NCBI GenBank assembly: GCA_003574895.1
Contig: PJFB01000016.1
Coordinates: forward strand, 22,237 to 86,236
Reading direction: 5' to 3'
From: Geobacter sp.
Lineage (GTDB): Bacteria > Desulfobacterota > Desulfuromonadia > Geobacterales > Pseudopelobacteraceae
DNA: 64,000 bases
The translations under genes were made by a program, and so were the position numbers. Positions within the stretch are counted from its first letter, which is position 1. Each line of letters opens with the position of its first letter. This document shows positions 21,227 through 27,758 of the stretch, one piece after another. Below the pieces are notes generated by a model. That model searched no databases. It worked only from the letters and a program-made list of their open reading frames with translations, and was not told where the DNA came from.

Positions 21227-21257
21227 GAAACTCCTCATTTCCTGATTTTTTTAAGGG

Positions 21258-21280
21258 AAGGGCGCCCTTGCGGCGCCCTT
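21258..21280. terminator. GC-rich hairpin downstream of dapL
   Basis: AAGGGCGCC (21258-21266), a 5-nt loop, and GGCGCCCTT (21272-21280). The T-run lies before rather than after the stem on the plus strand, so termination may be weak. It is the only candidate end for the lysine cluster transcript. Confidence 0.45.
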
Positions 21281-21334
21281 ATACGTTGGTATGATCCTTA
21301 CACGTTGCACTTCGTCAATGTATCAGGTAATTCT

Positions 21335-21670
21335 ATGCCCCCATTTGCCTATTTCCCGACGCCGCACTTCAGCGGCAAGCTGCACAAGATCGAGAAACAC
21401 GATCCGCCGGGGCACACCCGGATCCTGGAGGTCATCGACCGCCTGCTCGACAACCCGGCCGATGCCGATGGCTGGATGCACGGCGACTACCATGGCCGGC
21501 TCAAGAAATATGTCGGCCGGCGCGATTACCGCCTGATTTATCACTGGTGCGCCCAATGCCGCAAAGAAGGGCGGAAGCTGGCCCATACCTGCGGCTTCTG
21601 CCACGAGGTGGATGACAACAGCGTCATCTTTTTCGACGTGTACCACACGAACGAAGCCAACCGGCTCTGA
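21335..21670 (+). CDS. RelE/ParE-like small protein with a four-cysteine insert
   Basis: A 111-residue protein. The middle GRLKKYVGRRDYRLIYHWC and the end NSVIFFDVYHTNEANR resemble the beta-sheet core of RelE/ParE-type toxins (GxxxRRxxxGxYRLxY ... VxxxxVxxR). Between them sits an unusual insert with two CxxC pairs (CAQC ... CGFC), likely a small zinc ribbon. No antitoxin gene of its own is visible directly beside it; yaeQ follows after 10 bp. The start at MPPFAYFP is tentative, as the frame opens 40 codons earlier. A stand-alone mRNA interferase-fold protein is the best guess. Confidence 0.5.
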   Translation: MPPFAYFPTPHFSGKLHKIEKHDPPGHTRILEVIDRLLDNPADADGWMHGDYHGRLKKYVGRRDYRLIYHWCAQCRKEGRKLAHTCGFCHEVDDNSVIFFDVYHTNEANRL

Positions 21671-21680
21671 ATCCGTCACC

Positions 21681-22214
21681 ATGGCCCTTCCATCAACAAT
21701 CTACAAGACCACTATCCAACTGGCCGATATCGATCGCGGCCGCTACGAGACCCTCCAGGCCACCGTGGCCCAACACCCGTCGGAGACCCAGGAGCGCCTG
21801 GTGGCCCGGCTGTTGGCCTCTGCCGTCTTCAACGAGGACGACCTGACCTTCACCAAGGGGCTCTGTGCCACCGACGAGCCGGACCTCTGGGTAAAGGGGG
21901 GCGATGGCCGGGTGCGTCTCTGGGTCGAGGTAGGCCTCCCCGATGCCGAGCGAATCGTCAAGGCGAGCCGCCACGCCGAACGGGTCGCCCTGCTGGCCTG
22001 CGGCCGGGCGCTGCAGAGCTGGCAACAGCAGCACCTCCCCAAGCTGGCAAACATCCCCAACCTCACCGTCATCGGCATCGACCCGGTGTTTCTCGCGGGT
22101 CTGGTCCAGCGTTTGGAACGGTTCATCACCTGGTCCATCACTATTACCGAGGGGATCTGCTACCTGACCATCGGTGAGGAGACCCTGGAGACGGAGATCA
22201 GGGAACTGGGGTGA
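21681..22214 (+). CDS. yaeQ: YaeQ family protein
   Basis: A 177-residue member of the YaeQ family, whose fold is related to PD-(D/E)xK nucleases. MALPSTIYKTTIQLADIDRG at the N-terminus, the RLLASAVFNEDDLTFTKGL block, and DEPDLWVKGGDGRVRLWVEVG, which carries the nuclease-like acidic residues, are characteristic. The biological role remains unclear in the literature I know. It is 10 bp after the RelE-like gene and likely cotranscribed. Confidence 0.88.
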   Translation: MALPSTIYKTTIQLADIDRGRYETLQATVAQHPSETQERLVARLLASAVFNEDDLTFTKGLCATDEPDLWVKGGDGRVRLWVEVGLPDAERIVKASRHAERVALLACGRALQSWQQQHLPKLANIPNLTVIGIDPVFLAGLVQRLERFITWSITITEGICYLTIGEETLETEIRELG

Positions 22215-22244
22215 AACACCTCGTTGAGCCGCAAAGCTTTTCTG

Positions 22245-22286
22245 TTGACGCAGCTATTTGTTATGTTATGTTAGAACATATGTTCT
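22245..22286 (+). promoter_or_regulatory. Promoter and palindromic operator of the TumE/TumA-like module
   Basis: A -35 box TTGACG (22245-22250) is followed after 16 bp by TATGTT (22267-22272). A perfect 14-bp palindrome AGAACATATGTTCT (22273-22286) begins right after the -10 box and covers the expected start site. The toxin's GGAGGT follows two bases later. This is the layout expected for repression by the DNA-binding antitoxin. Confidence 0.65.
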
Positions 22287-22299
22287 TGGAGGTAGTATA

Positions 22300-22587
22300 G
22301 TGGGGGCACGACTCGTCCTCAGGAATAAGAAAGTCAGACAGGGACTGATCATAGAAATGGTGGTCTGGGAGCTTGATGCACCCGTGAATGGATGCGGCCA
22401 TCGTTTCAAATATCGACTCTTCTGCGGTCGGCTGGATACGGGAGCATGTCTTGTCAGGTACGACAATGAGCGGGGAAAGGGCGACCACCGGCATGTCGCC
22501 GATCAAGAGCAGCCGTACGGCTTCACCAGCATGGAAGGACTGTTTGCCGATTTCGAACGGGACGTAAGGGAGGTACTGAAAAAATGA
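22300..22587 (+). CDS. TumE-like (DUF6516) toxin of a toxin-antitoxin pair
   Basis: A 95-residue protein that starts at GTG, six bases after GGAGGT. A longer frame from 22258 would begin inside the promoter palindrome. Features are ARLVLRNKKVRQGLIIEMVVW, a central HRFKYRLFCGR, VRYDNERGKGDHRH and the tail PYGFTSMEGLFADFERDV. This is the pattern of the DUF6516 / TumE family, which pairs with an HTH protein. It overlaps the next gene by four bases (ATGA), so translation is coupled. The target is unknown to me. Confidence 0.7.
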   Translation: MGARLVLRNKKVRQGLIIEMVVWELDAPVNGCGHRFKYRLFCGRLDTGACLVRYDNERGKGDHRHVADQEQPYGFTSMEGLFADFERDVREVLKK

Positions 22588-22946
22588 AGCGTGACATCAA
22601 AATCGGCATAAAGTCAGATGATGAATTTTTCACCGAAGCCCTGGACTTCGCGCGTAAGCTCGACACAGGCTGGCGTCCGGAGCAGCCGGTTGAGCGGCTC
22701 TATTTCGAAGACCTCCCGACCTTGCTCAAATACCTTACCCCAAAACGGTTTGAACTGCTCAGCGTCTTACATTCCATGGGGCATGCGAGCATCAATGCTC
22801 TGGCGAAATCGCTGCACCGCCAGTACCGCAATGTCTTCGACGACGTGAAACTTTTGGAGCGTCTGGGGTTAGTGGAAAAGGATGAAGAGAACCGGTTTTT
22901 TGTCCCGTGGGAAGAGGTGGATGCCACCTTCCGGCTGGCGGCGTAA
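22584..22946 (+). CDS. HTH antitoxin (TumA / HVO_A0114-like DNA-binding protein)
   Basis: A 120-residue protein with a MarR-like winged helix: FEDLPTLLKYLTPKRFELL, then INALAKSLHRQYRNVFDDVK as the recognition helix and LERLGLVEKDEENRFFVPWE as the wing. This matches the HVO_A0114-type proteins found beside TumE-like toxins. It is expected to neutralise the toxin and repress the promoter at 22245-22286. Its last nine codons lie in the first unit of a tandem repeat (22919-23105). Confidence 0.75.
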   Translation: MKRDIKIGIKSDDEFFTEALDFARKLDTGWRPEQPVERLYFEDLPTLLKYLTPKRFELLSVLHSMGHASINALAKSLHRQYRNVFDDVKLLERLGLVEKDEENRFFVPWEEVDATFRLAA

Positions 22947-23105
22947 ATGAATTAAGTAAGCTGTCCCCGGAATTCGGCCCGGATGCCACCTTCCGGCTTG
23001 CGGCGTAAATGAATTAAGTAAGCTGTCCCCGGAATTCGGCCCTGGATGCCACCTTCCGGCTTGCGGCGTAAATGAATTAAGTAAGCTGTCCCCGGAATTC
23101 GGCCC
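22919..23105 (+). repeat. Three tandem copies of a 62-bp unit
   Basis: Units begin at 22919, 22981 and 23044 with GGATGCCACCTTCCGGC and end in CCCGGAATTCGGCCC. Copies 2 and 3 share CTTGCGGCG where copy 1 has CTGGCGGCG; spacing is 62 then 63 bp. Each contains the codons DATFRLAA and stop of the antitoxin gene followed by AATTAAGTAAGCTGTCCCCG. So the antitoxin 3' end has been duplicated. The third copy abuts a decayed flavodoxin gene. Confidence 0.92.
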
Positions 23106-23107
23106 AA

Positions 23108-23298
23108 ATGCTGCTCGGCACCGTCGAGTCATTGTGCGCTTTCAATACTTGCCAGGTGTACGACTATAGGAAGTGGTGATCGAGAGCTTCGAGCCGGTGC
23201 ACAAGGCGAAGCGGCGGGCAGAGGCGCTGCCGCTGGACTGCCAGCGGGCTTTCGATATGGGGAGACGGCTGGCAGGGGCGGAGACCGTTGCGGCGTAG
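23108..23298 (+). pseudogene. Frameshifted C-terminal remnant of a flavodoxin-family (NADPH-dependent FMN reductase-like) gene
   Basis: From ATG at 23108 one frame reads LLGTVESLCAFNTCQVYDYR then KW and a stop; shifting frame at about 23173 gives VIESFEPVHKAKRRAEALPL, DCQRAFDMGRRL and a stop at 23296. Together these match the C-terminal third of flavodoxin-family proteins (GTVES..YDYxKY..F.PE.KAKRRAE.FP.DC.KAFxMG). The N-terminal flavin-binding part is missing, apparently replaced by the tandem repeat. The family call is from memory of the pattern. Confidence 0.6.
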
Positions 23299-23326
23299 GA
23301 CAATTCGGGGATAGTTTACCTGATTC

Positions 23327-23352
23327 AAAAGGCGGCCAAACGGCCGCCTTTT
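23327..23352. terminator. GGCGGCC-core hairpin (copy 1)
   Basis: AAAAGGCGGCC (23327-23337), AAAC, GGCCGCCTTTT (23342-23352). It can end transcription from both the toxin-antitoxin side and the VOC gene on the minus strand. First of several copies of this hairpin in the window. Confidence 0.8.
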
Positions 23353-23375
23353 GTTTGCAGATCATTTCCGCACCT

Positions 23376-23861
23376 TCAACCCCGTCGCGCCGCCTCTATT
23401 GCCGCGATGTCGATCTTTTTCATCTGCATCATGGCATCGAATGACCGCTTGGCAGCGGCGGGGTCGGGATCGGTTATCGCTTCAGTCAGAGCAATCGGCG
23501 TAATCTGCCACGACAGGCCCCATTTGTCCTGGCACCATCCGCAGACATTTTCTTCGCCACCATTGCCGACAATGGCATTCCAGTATCGATCCGTTTCTTC
23601 CTGGTCAGCAGTTGCAACCTGAAACGAGAATGCCCAGTTGTGCTTGACCTCGGGGCCGCCATTAAGGCCGAGGCAGGGAATGCCCATCACGGTAAATTCC
23701 ACCGTCAACACATCCCCTTTCTTTCCGGACGGATAGTCACCCGGTGCCAGGTGTACCGCGTCAACGTATGAATCGGGAAAGGTTGCAGCATAAAATCGCG
23801 CCGCTTCTTCGGCGTCGCCATCGTACCAAAGGCAAATGGTGTTCTTTGCATGCGTTTTCAT
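23376..23861 (-). CDS. PhnB-like VOC-fold protein
   Basis: A 161-residue protein of the PhnB / 3-demethylubiquinone-methyltransferase-like group in the vicinal-oxygen-chelate superfamily. The N-terminus NTICLWYDGDAEEAARFY, FPDS, LTVEFTVMGIPCLGLNGG, NWAFSFQVAT and WCQDKWGLSWQI are the usual landmarks. Most members have no proven function. The start is set at MKTHAKN because GGAG lies eight bases before it; 31 further codons upstream are open but unlike the family. Confidence 0.85.
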   Translation of the reverse strand: MKTHAKNTICLWYDGDAEEAARFYAATFPDSYVDAVHLAPGDYPSGKKGDVLTVEFTVMGIPCLGLNGGPEVKHNWAFSFQVATADQEETDRYWNAIVGNGGEENVCGWCQDKWGLSWQITPIALTEAITDPDPAAAKRSFDAMMQMKKIDIAAIEAARRG

Positions 23862-24013
23862 CTCACTTCTCCTTCGTGATGCGCCGCTCTGAATAAGTGT
23901 CGGTAGTGAGCGGTCAGTGTACCGAGTCCGTAACGATTTCTCTGTCACCTTCATTCTACTGCTCTTTGACGAATATATTTAAATGGAAAATAAAGGGGCA
24001 TCATACTTATTTC

Positions 24014-24036
24014 AAAAGGCGGCCAATCGGCCGCCT
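24014..24036. terminator. GGCGGCC-core hairpin (copy 2)
   Basis: GGCGGCC (24018-24024), AATC, GGCCGCC (24029-24035), preceded by AAAA. It lies between the PhnB-like gene and the transporter, and the right flank is less T-rich than in copy 1. Confidence 0.6.
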
Positions 24037-24119
24037 ATGCTGTTACTCTGCATGAAATTTCCCACCAATACCTATCCTGATCTTTGACTTGCCGGGCACG
24101 TCGGCTACACTTGACAAGC

Positions 24120-25334
24120 ATGTCACAGGAACTAATCTCAAATACGATCGTGATCGTCTCGATCGTTCTTATGGCGTTCTTACTGTTCCATCCCCGCGTC
24201 ATGGTGTCCCGGACATGGCGTGCCACCGTCACCCCTCTTGCCTCCATCATCGGCAGCGGGTTCCTTGTCCTTGCCCCCATTCTGATCCGCGAGTTTGGCG
24301 ACTGGGCTACCCTGGTTATGGCCGGACTCTGCCTTATCACCTATGTTGTTGGCGCTGTTATCCGGTGGAACATCCTGGTCCTGGACGGCTCCTTTAACCT
24401 GCTTCCCTTCAACCGGCCAGAAGTTGGGCTGGAGCGCCTGTCTGCCGTCGCACTCACCTTTGCCTACGTCATCTCCGTCTGCTACTACATGAACCTGTTC
24501 GGCGCATTTTCCGTGAGTCTTACACCTTGGAGCGACGTTGTGTACGGCAGGATTGTCACCACCCTCTTCCTGATAATCATCGCTGCCATCGGCTGGTGGC
24601 GGGGGATTATGGGGATGGAGCGGGCGGAGCAGATCTCGGTGGGGGTGAAGTTGGTAATCATCGCCGGCCTCCTGGCGGGCATGACGTACCATGTCGTGAA
24701 GATGCTGGGCGAGGGGAGTGTCGTGCACAACAACGTGCAGATGGGGTGGAACTCGCTTCGTATCGCCTTTGGACTGCTCATCACGGTGCAGGGGTTCGAA
24801 ACCTCCCGCTATCTGGAGGAGGAACACGATGCGGCGACCCGCATTCAGACCATGAAGTACGCGCAATGGATCTCGACGTTCATTTATATCATTTACATCG
24901 GGCTCGCAGCCATGAGCTTCTCCCTGGCCGAAATCGGCCTGCGAGAAACGGCGATCATACAGATGACCGGCCATATTGCCTCGCTCCTCCCGATCCTGCT
25001 CGTCGTGGCGGCGCTGGCGGCGCAGTTCAGTGCTGCCGTGGCCGATACCAATGGCGGCGGCGGGATGATGCAGGAGATGAGCAGGGGGCTCCTCTCTTCA
25101 CGGGTGTCATACGTCATCCTGGTGGTGGCTTCCATTGCGCTCACCTGGATTGCCAATATCTACGAGATCATCAGCTATGCGTCGCGGGCGTTTGCGGTCT
25201 ATTACGGGCTGCAAAGCATGCTGGCGGCCTTCCTGAGCAGCAGGGTGAGCGGGATGCGCATCAGGACCGTCGGCTTTGCCCTTATCGCTCTGTTACTGTT
25301 CCTCGTGGCGTTACTTGGGATTCCTGCAGAATGA
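24120..25334 (+). CDS. Polytopic membrane transporter (APC-superfamily-like)
   Basis: A 404-residue integral membrane protein with about eleven hydrophobic segments. An early unwound-helix-like ASIIGSGFLVLAP follows TM1, and LLITVQGFETSRYLEEEHD lies midway, resembling the substrate region of amino-acid/purine permeases. I do not recognise the exact family, and the substrate cannot be inferred. No good ribosome site precedes the ATG; the frame is open 12 codons further. It stands alone between two GGCGGCC-type hairpins, like an inserted unit. Confidence 0.7.
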   Translation: MSQELISNTIVIVSIVLMAFLLFHPRVMVSRTWRATVTPLASIIGSGFLVLAPILIREFGDWATLVMAGLCLITYVVGAVIRWNILVLDGSFNLLPFNRPEVGLERLSAVALTFAYVISVCYYMNLFGAFSVSLTPWSDVVYGRIVTTLFLIIIAAIGWWRGIMGMERAEQISVGVKLVIIAGLLAGMTYHVVKMLGEGSVVHNNVQMGWNSLRIAFGLLITVQGFETSRYLEEEHDAATRIQTMKYAQWISTFIYIIYIGLAAMSFSLAEIGLRETAIIQMTGHIASLLPILLVVAALAAQFSAAVADTNGGGGMMQEMSRGLLSSRVSYVILVVASIALTWIANIYEIISYASRAFAVYYGLQSMLAAFLSSRVSGMRIRTVGFALIALLLFLVALLGIPAE

Positions 25335-25437
25335 GAGGAGACGTCCGGGTGAGTCAGTGAGCGTACCCCAGTTTTCAGTCTTAGCACCTCGTTTATAAGC
25401 GGAAATGCCGTACAGATTTATGTTACAACACTATTCA

Positions 25438-25461
25438 AAAGGCGGCCGATCGGCCGCCTTT
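25438..25461. terminator. GGCGGCC-core hairpin (copy 3), perfect 24-bp palindrome
   Basis: AAAGGCGGCCGA and TCGGCCGCCTTT meet with no loop at 25449/25450. It ends both the transporter and the converging dehydratase gene (stop at 25475). Confidence 0.8.
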
Positions 25462-25474
25462 GCTGTTTCAGCTT

Positions 25475-26620
25475 TCAGTTCATTTCAAGCGCTGCGGCAA
25501 TCCTTGTCTTGAGCTGCCCCAGATCCTGCTGGGAAAAGTCGGTGACAACCTTCAGATAGTTGGTGCCGAGATCCTCCCGCACATAGGACTCTACCTTTAC
25601 CGTCTCGACGTTGTAGGTGTGGCAGGACTGCAGCACGAGATCAATGACCAGATCCGGTTTGAGTGCTTCAACCTGCTGCTTCAGCACCTCAAAGCGGCCC
25701 GTGTTCGGTGTCATGCAGGCGCAGGGGATCTGCAGATACCTTTTGGCGATGGCCAGCAGCGGATCGCCGCTCCCCTCCTCGGTAACATCGGCATAGGGTT
25801 TGAGACCGGTGCAGGAATCCAGGCCGACTATGGCCGCCCCCTCTTCATCCACAAGCTTGAGGACCTTGAGCACATCGCCGCCCACCGGGCAGCCGGTGAT
25901 CAGCACCCTTTTGGCGCTCTCTTTTGACGTGAACAGCTTCTGCTCCCGGCGCGCTGTCAGGGTGGCAATGATCTCCTCCAGTTGCGCGATTGCCTCCGGG
26001 CCTTGGGCTGACATGGCATAGGTGGCGACGGCGTACATCTCCTGCCAGGTGATGACCGCGGGCTTGCAGGCACCAAAGGCAAATATCTGCTTCACCAGAC
26101 GGTTTTTGCGGTTGCACTCCCTGATGCTCTCTTCCAGGGCGGCATCGCTGATAGTGGTGGCAAAGGTCTCTTCAAGGAACTGCTTGAAGCCGTTGACAGA
26201 GTGCCGCCAGTAGGCAACCGCCCCCTCATTGGTCGGGCACTGGGGGAGATCCATGACATAGAGCGGCCGATGTTTCTGGATCAGTTCGAACATCTTCTTC
26301 TTGCCGTCGCAGGTGGTTTCGCCGACAACGGCGTCGGTCAGCTCAAAGAAGGGACAGGTTTTCAGCTCGATAAAGCCGAAGCTGGACTTGATCAACGGGC
26401 AGAGGTTGACCGGCAGGGTCTCTTCCGCCTTGGGAATGGGGGCATTGGAGAATGCGCACAGGACTGCCGGAACGCCACCCATGGCCCAGACGACTTCAAC
26501 CGGTGCATAGGAGCAGTACGCCCCGATCACCTTGGCACCGGCTTCTCGTTTGCCGACAACCTGCGCCAAGGCGCGCTTAAGGGGGAATTCCTGAAAATCA
26601 TCATTGAATAACGGGGTCAT
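25475..26620 (-). CDS. 2-hydroxyacyl-CoA dehydratase-like / double-cubane cluster protein
   Basis: A 381-residue protein of the HgdB/FldC family (YjiM type). Iron-sulfur cysteines are spread as in double-cubane proteins: GAYCSYAP, NLCPLIKSSFG, KTCPFF, ETTCDGKKKM, QCPTNEG and later ITGCPVGG and DSCTG. Members catalyse ATP-driven low-potential reductions once energised by an activase. The partner activase is the next gene upstream, overlapping by four bases. The substrate is unknown; no CoA-transferase or dehydratase alpha gene is nearby, which favours a stand-alone double-cubane reductase. Confidence 0.85.
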   Translation of the reverse strand: MTPLFNDDFQEFPLKRALAQVVGKREAGAKVIGAYCSYAPVEVVWAMGGVPAVLCAFSNAPIPKAEETLPVNLCPLIKSSFGFIELKTCPFFELTDAVVGETTCDGKKKMFELIQKHRPLYVMDLPQCPTNEGAVAYWRHSVNGFKQFLEETFATTISDAALEESIRECNRKNRLVKQIFAFGACKPAVITWQEMYAVATYAMSAQGPEAIAQLEEIIATLTARREQKLFTSKESAKRVLITGCPVGGDVLKVLKLVDEEGAAIVGLDSCTGLKPYADVTEEGSGDPLLAIAKRYLQIPCACMTPNTGRFEVLKQQVEALKPDLVIDLVLQSCHTYNVETVKVESYVREDLGTNYLKVVTDFSQQDLGQLKTRIAAALEMN

Positions 26621-27396
26621 ATGCTCTCCTGTCGAATTGATTGTATGGCGTGAATGGCTGCTCCGTAGGCGCCATAGAAGTCCGGATATTCCGGGACGAT
26701 GATCTGTCTGTTCAGTGCCTCGGCCAGAAGCTGCACCATGGCACGGTTCTTTGCACCGCCGCCGACAAAGAGGATCGCGCCGCTGTCGGAGCGCATTACT
26801 TTTGACAACAGGGAAACCAGCTTGGTCAGCAGCGCTTCGTGGATGGCACGGGCGATATCTGCCAGGGCAACGCCGGATGTCAAAAGCGTTACAACCTCCG
26901 ATTCGGCAAAAACGGTACAGGTGCTGTTGATCTCCACCGACCTGCCCCCCCGGAGCGCCTCCGTTACCAGTTCATCAAGGCTGAGCCCCAATGAGCCGGC
27001 CATCATTTCGAAGAACTTCCCGGTACCGGCCGAACATTTGTCGTTCATCTCGAACTTATGCAGTTGGCCGCTGCTGAGGTTTATGGACAGCGCCTTGGTA
27101 TCCTGACCGCCAAGATCTATGACCGTGTCGATTTCCGGGTGGAAATGATGGGCCGCTGTCGTGTATGCCTTGATTTCGGTGATGACATCGCCGCCCAACA
27201 CCTTCTGCGCCAGCTGCCTGCCATAACCGGTTGAGATGAGCAGATCCCAGGTGTATTGCTCCCTGATCAGACTCAATTGAGAGGAGAGATTGATGGAAGT
27301 CTCGGCTTGAAAGCGGTCGATAACCTGACCGGTTGCACCATCGAAAAGCGCGAATTCGATGCTTCGCGAGCCAATATCTATGCCGGCCAGTTTAAT
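26617..27396 (-). CDS. 2-hydroxyacyl-CoA dehydratase activase (YjiL/HgdC-like), apparent ATT start
   Basis: An ASKHA-fold ATPase with a bridging 4Fe-4S cluster that feeds electrons to the partner reductase. VIDLGGQDTKAL, NDKCSAGTGKFFE (cluster cysteine), NSTCTVFAESEV (second cysteine) and FVGGGAKNRAM are intact. The conserved N-terminal phosphate loop LAGIDIGSRSIEFALFDG is coded at 27390-27337, ahead of any ATG, GTG or TTG. The best start is ATT at 27396-27394, five bases after AGGAG, giving 259 residues, the usual family length. The frame has only 13 sense codons upstream before a TGA and no standard start among them. Confidence 0.8.
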   Translation of the reverse strand: MKLAGIDIGSRSIEFALFDGATGQVIDRFQAETSINLSSQLSLIREQYTWDLLISTGYGRQLAQKVLGGDVITEIKAYTTAAHHFHPEIDTVIDLGGQDTKALSINLSSGQLHKFEMNDKCSAGTGKFFEMMAGSLGLSLDELVTEALRGGRSVEINSTCTVFAESEVVTLLTSGVALADIARAIHEALLTKLVSLLSKVMRSDSGAILFVGGGAKNRAMVQLLAEALNRQIIVPEYPDFYGAYGAAIHAIQSIRQESI

Positions 27397-27687
27397 AAAA
27401 ACTCCTATCCAGATTGGTGTGGTTTGTATCGGAGCTCAGAGTATTGACATGCCGCAACCCCAAGGTCAAATTGGTATTTTCGGTATTAACGACCCCTGCA
27501 ATCGCAATTGCCGATTTATGCTATTCACGGGAACGACAGAGCTCTGTCGCAACTGCTATTCGGTCTCGTAGTTGGGCTATGGTTTGAGTCGGGAAATACG
27601 GGCTGACATTCTTTGAAATGGGAATTGCGAGATAGACTTGTAATTTTACAGTCCGAAAGGCAGATGAGGGAGATCGCCACCTCTCAT
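27397..27687. other. Intergenic region upstream of the activase gene
   Basis: About 290 bp with no convincing gene. On the minus strand TTGACC near 27470 with an AT-rich box 16-17 bp on (about 27450) could be the activase promoter. The rest shows no structure that I can support. Confidence 0.4.
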
Positions 27688-27722
27688 AAATCCGCTAACC
27701 CGACAATCGGGTTAGCGGATTT
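27688..27722. terminator. Intrinsic terminator of the glnK-amt unit
   Basis: Perfect 16-bp arms, AAATCCGCTAACCCGA (27688-27703) and its complement (27707-27722), with a CAA loop, 37 bp beyond the amt stop. Confidence 0.9.
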
Positions 27723-27758
27723 AAGGAGATGCATCTATTTGGATATTTGAACAGCTAC

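Noticed and set aside
20012..21238. A 408-codon minus-strand frame opposite dapL
   Set aside because: Shadow of dapL; composition is Gly/Val/Asp-rich, as expected from the reverse frame.
22919..23105. CRISPR-like array
   Set aside because: Units are adjacent with no spacers; it is a simple tandem repeat.
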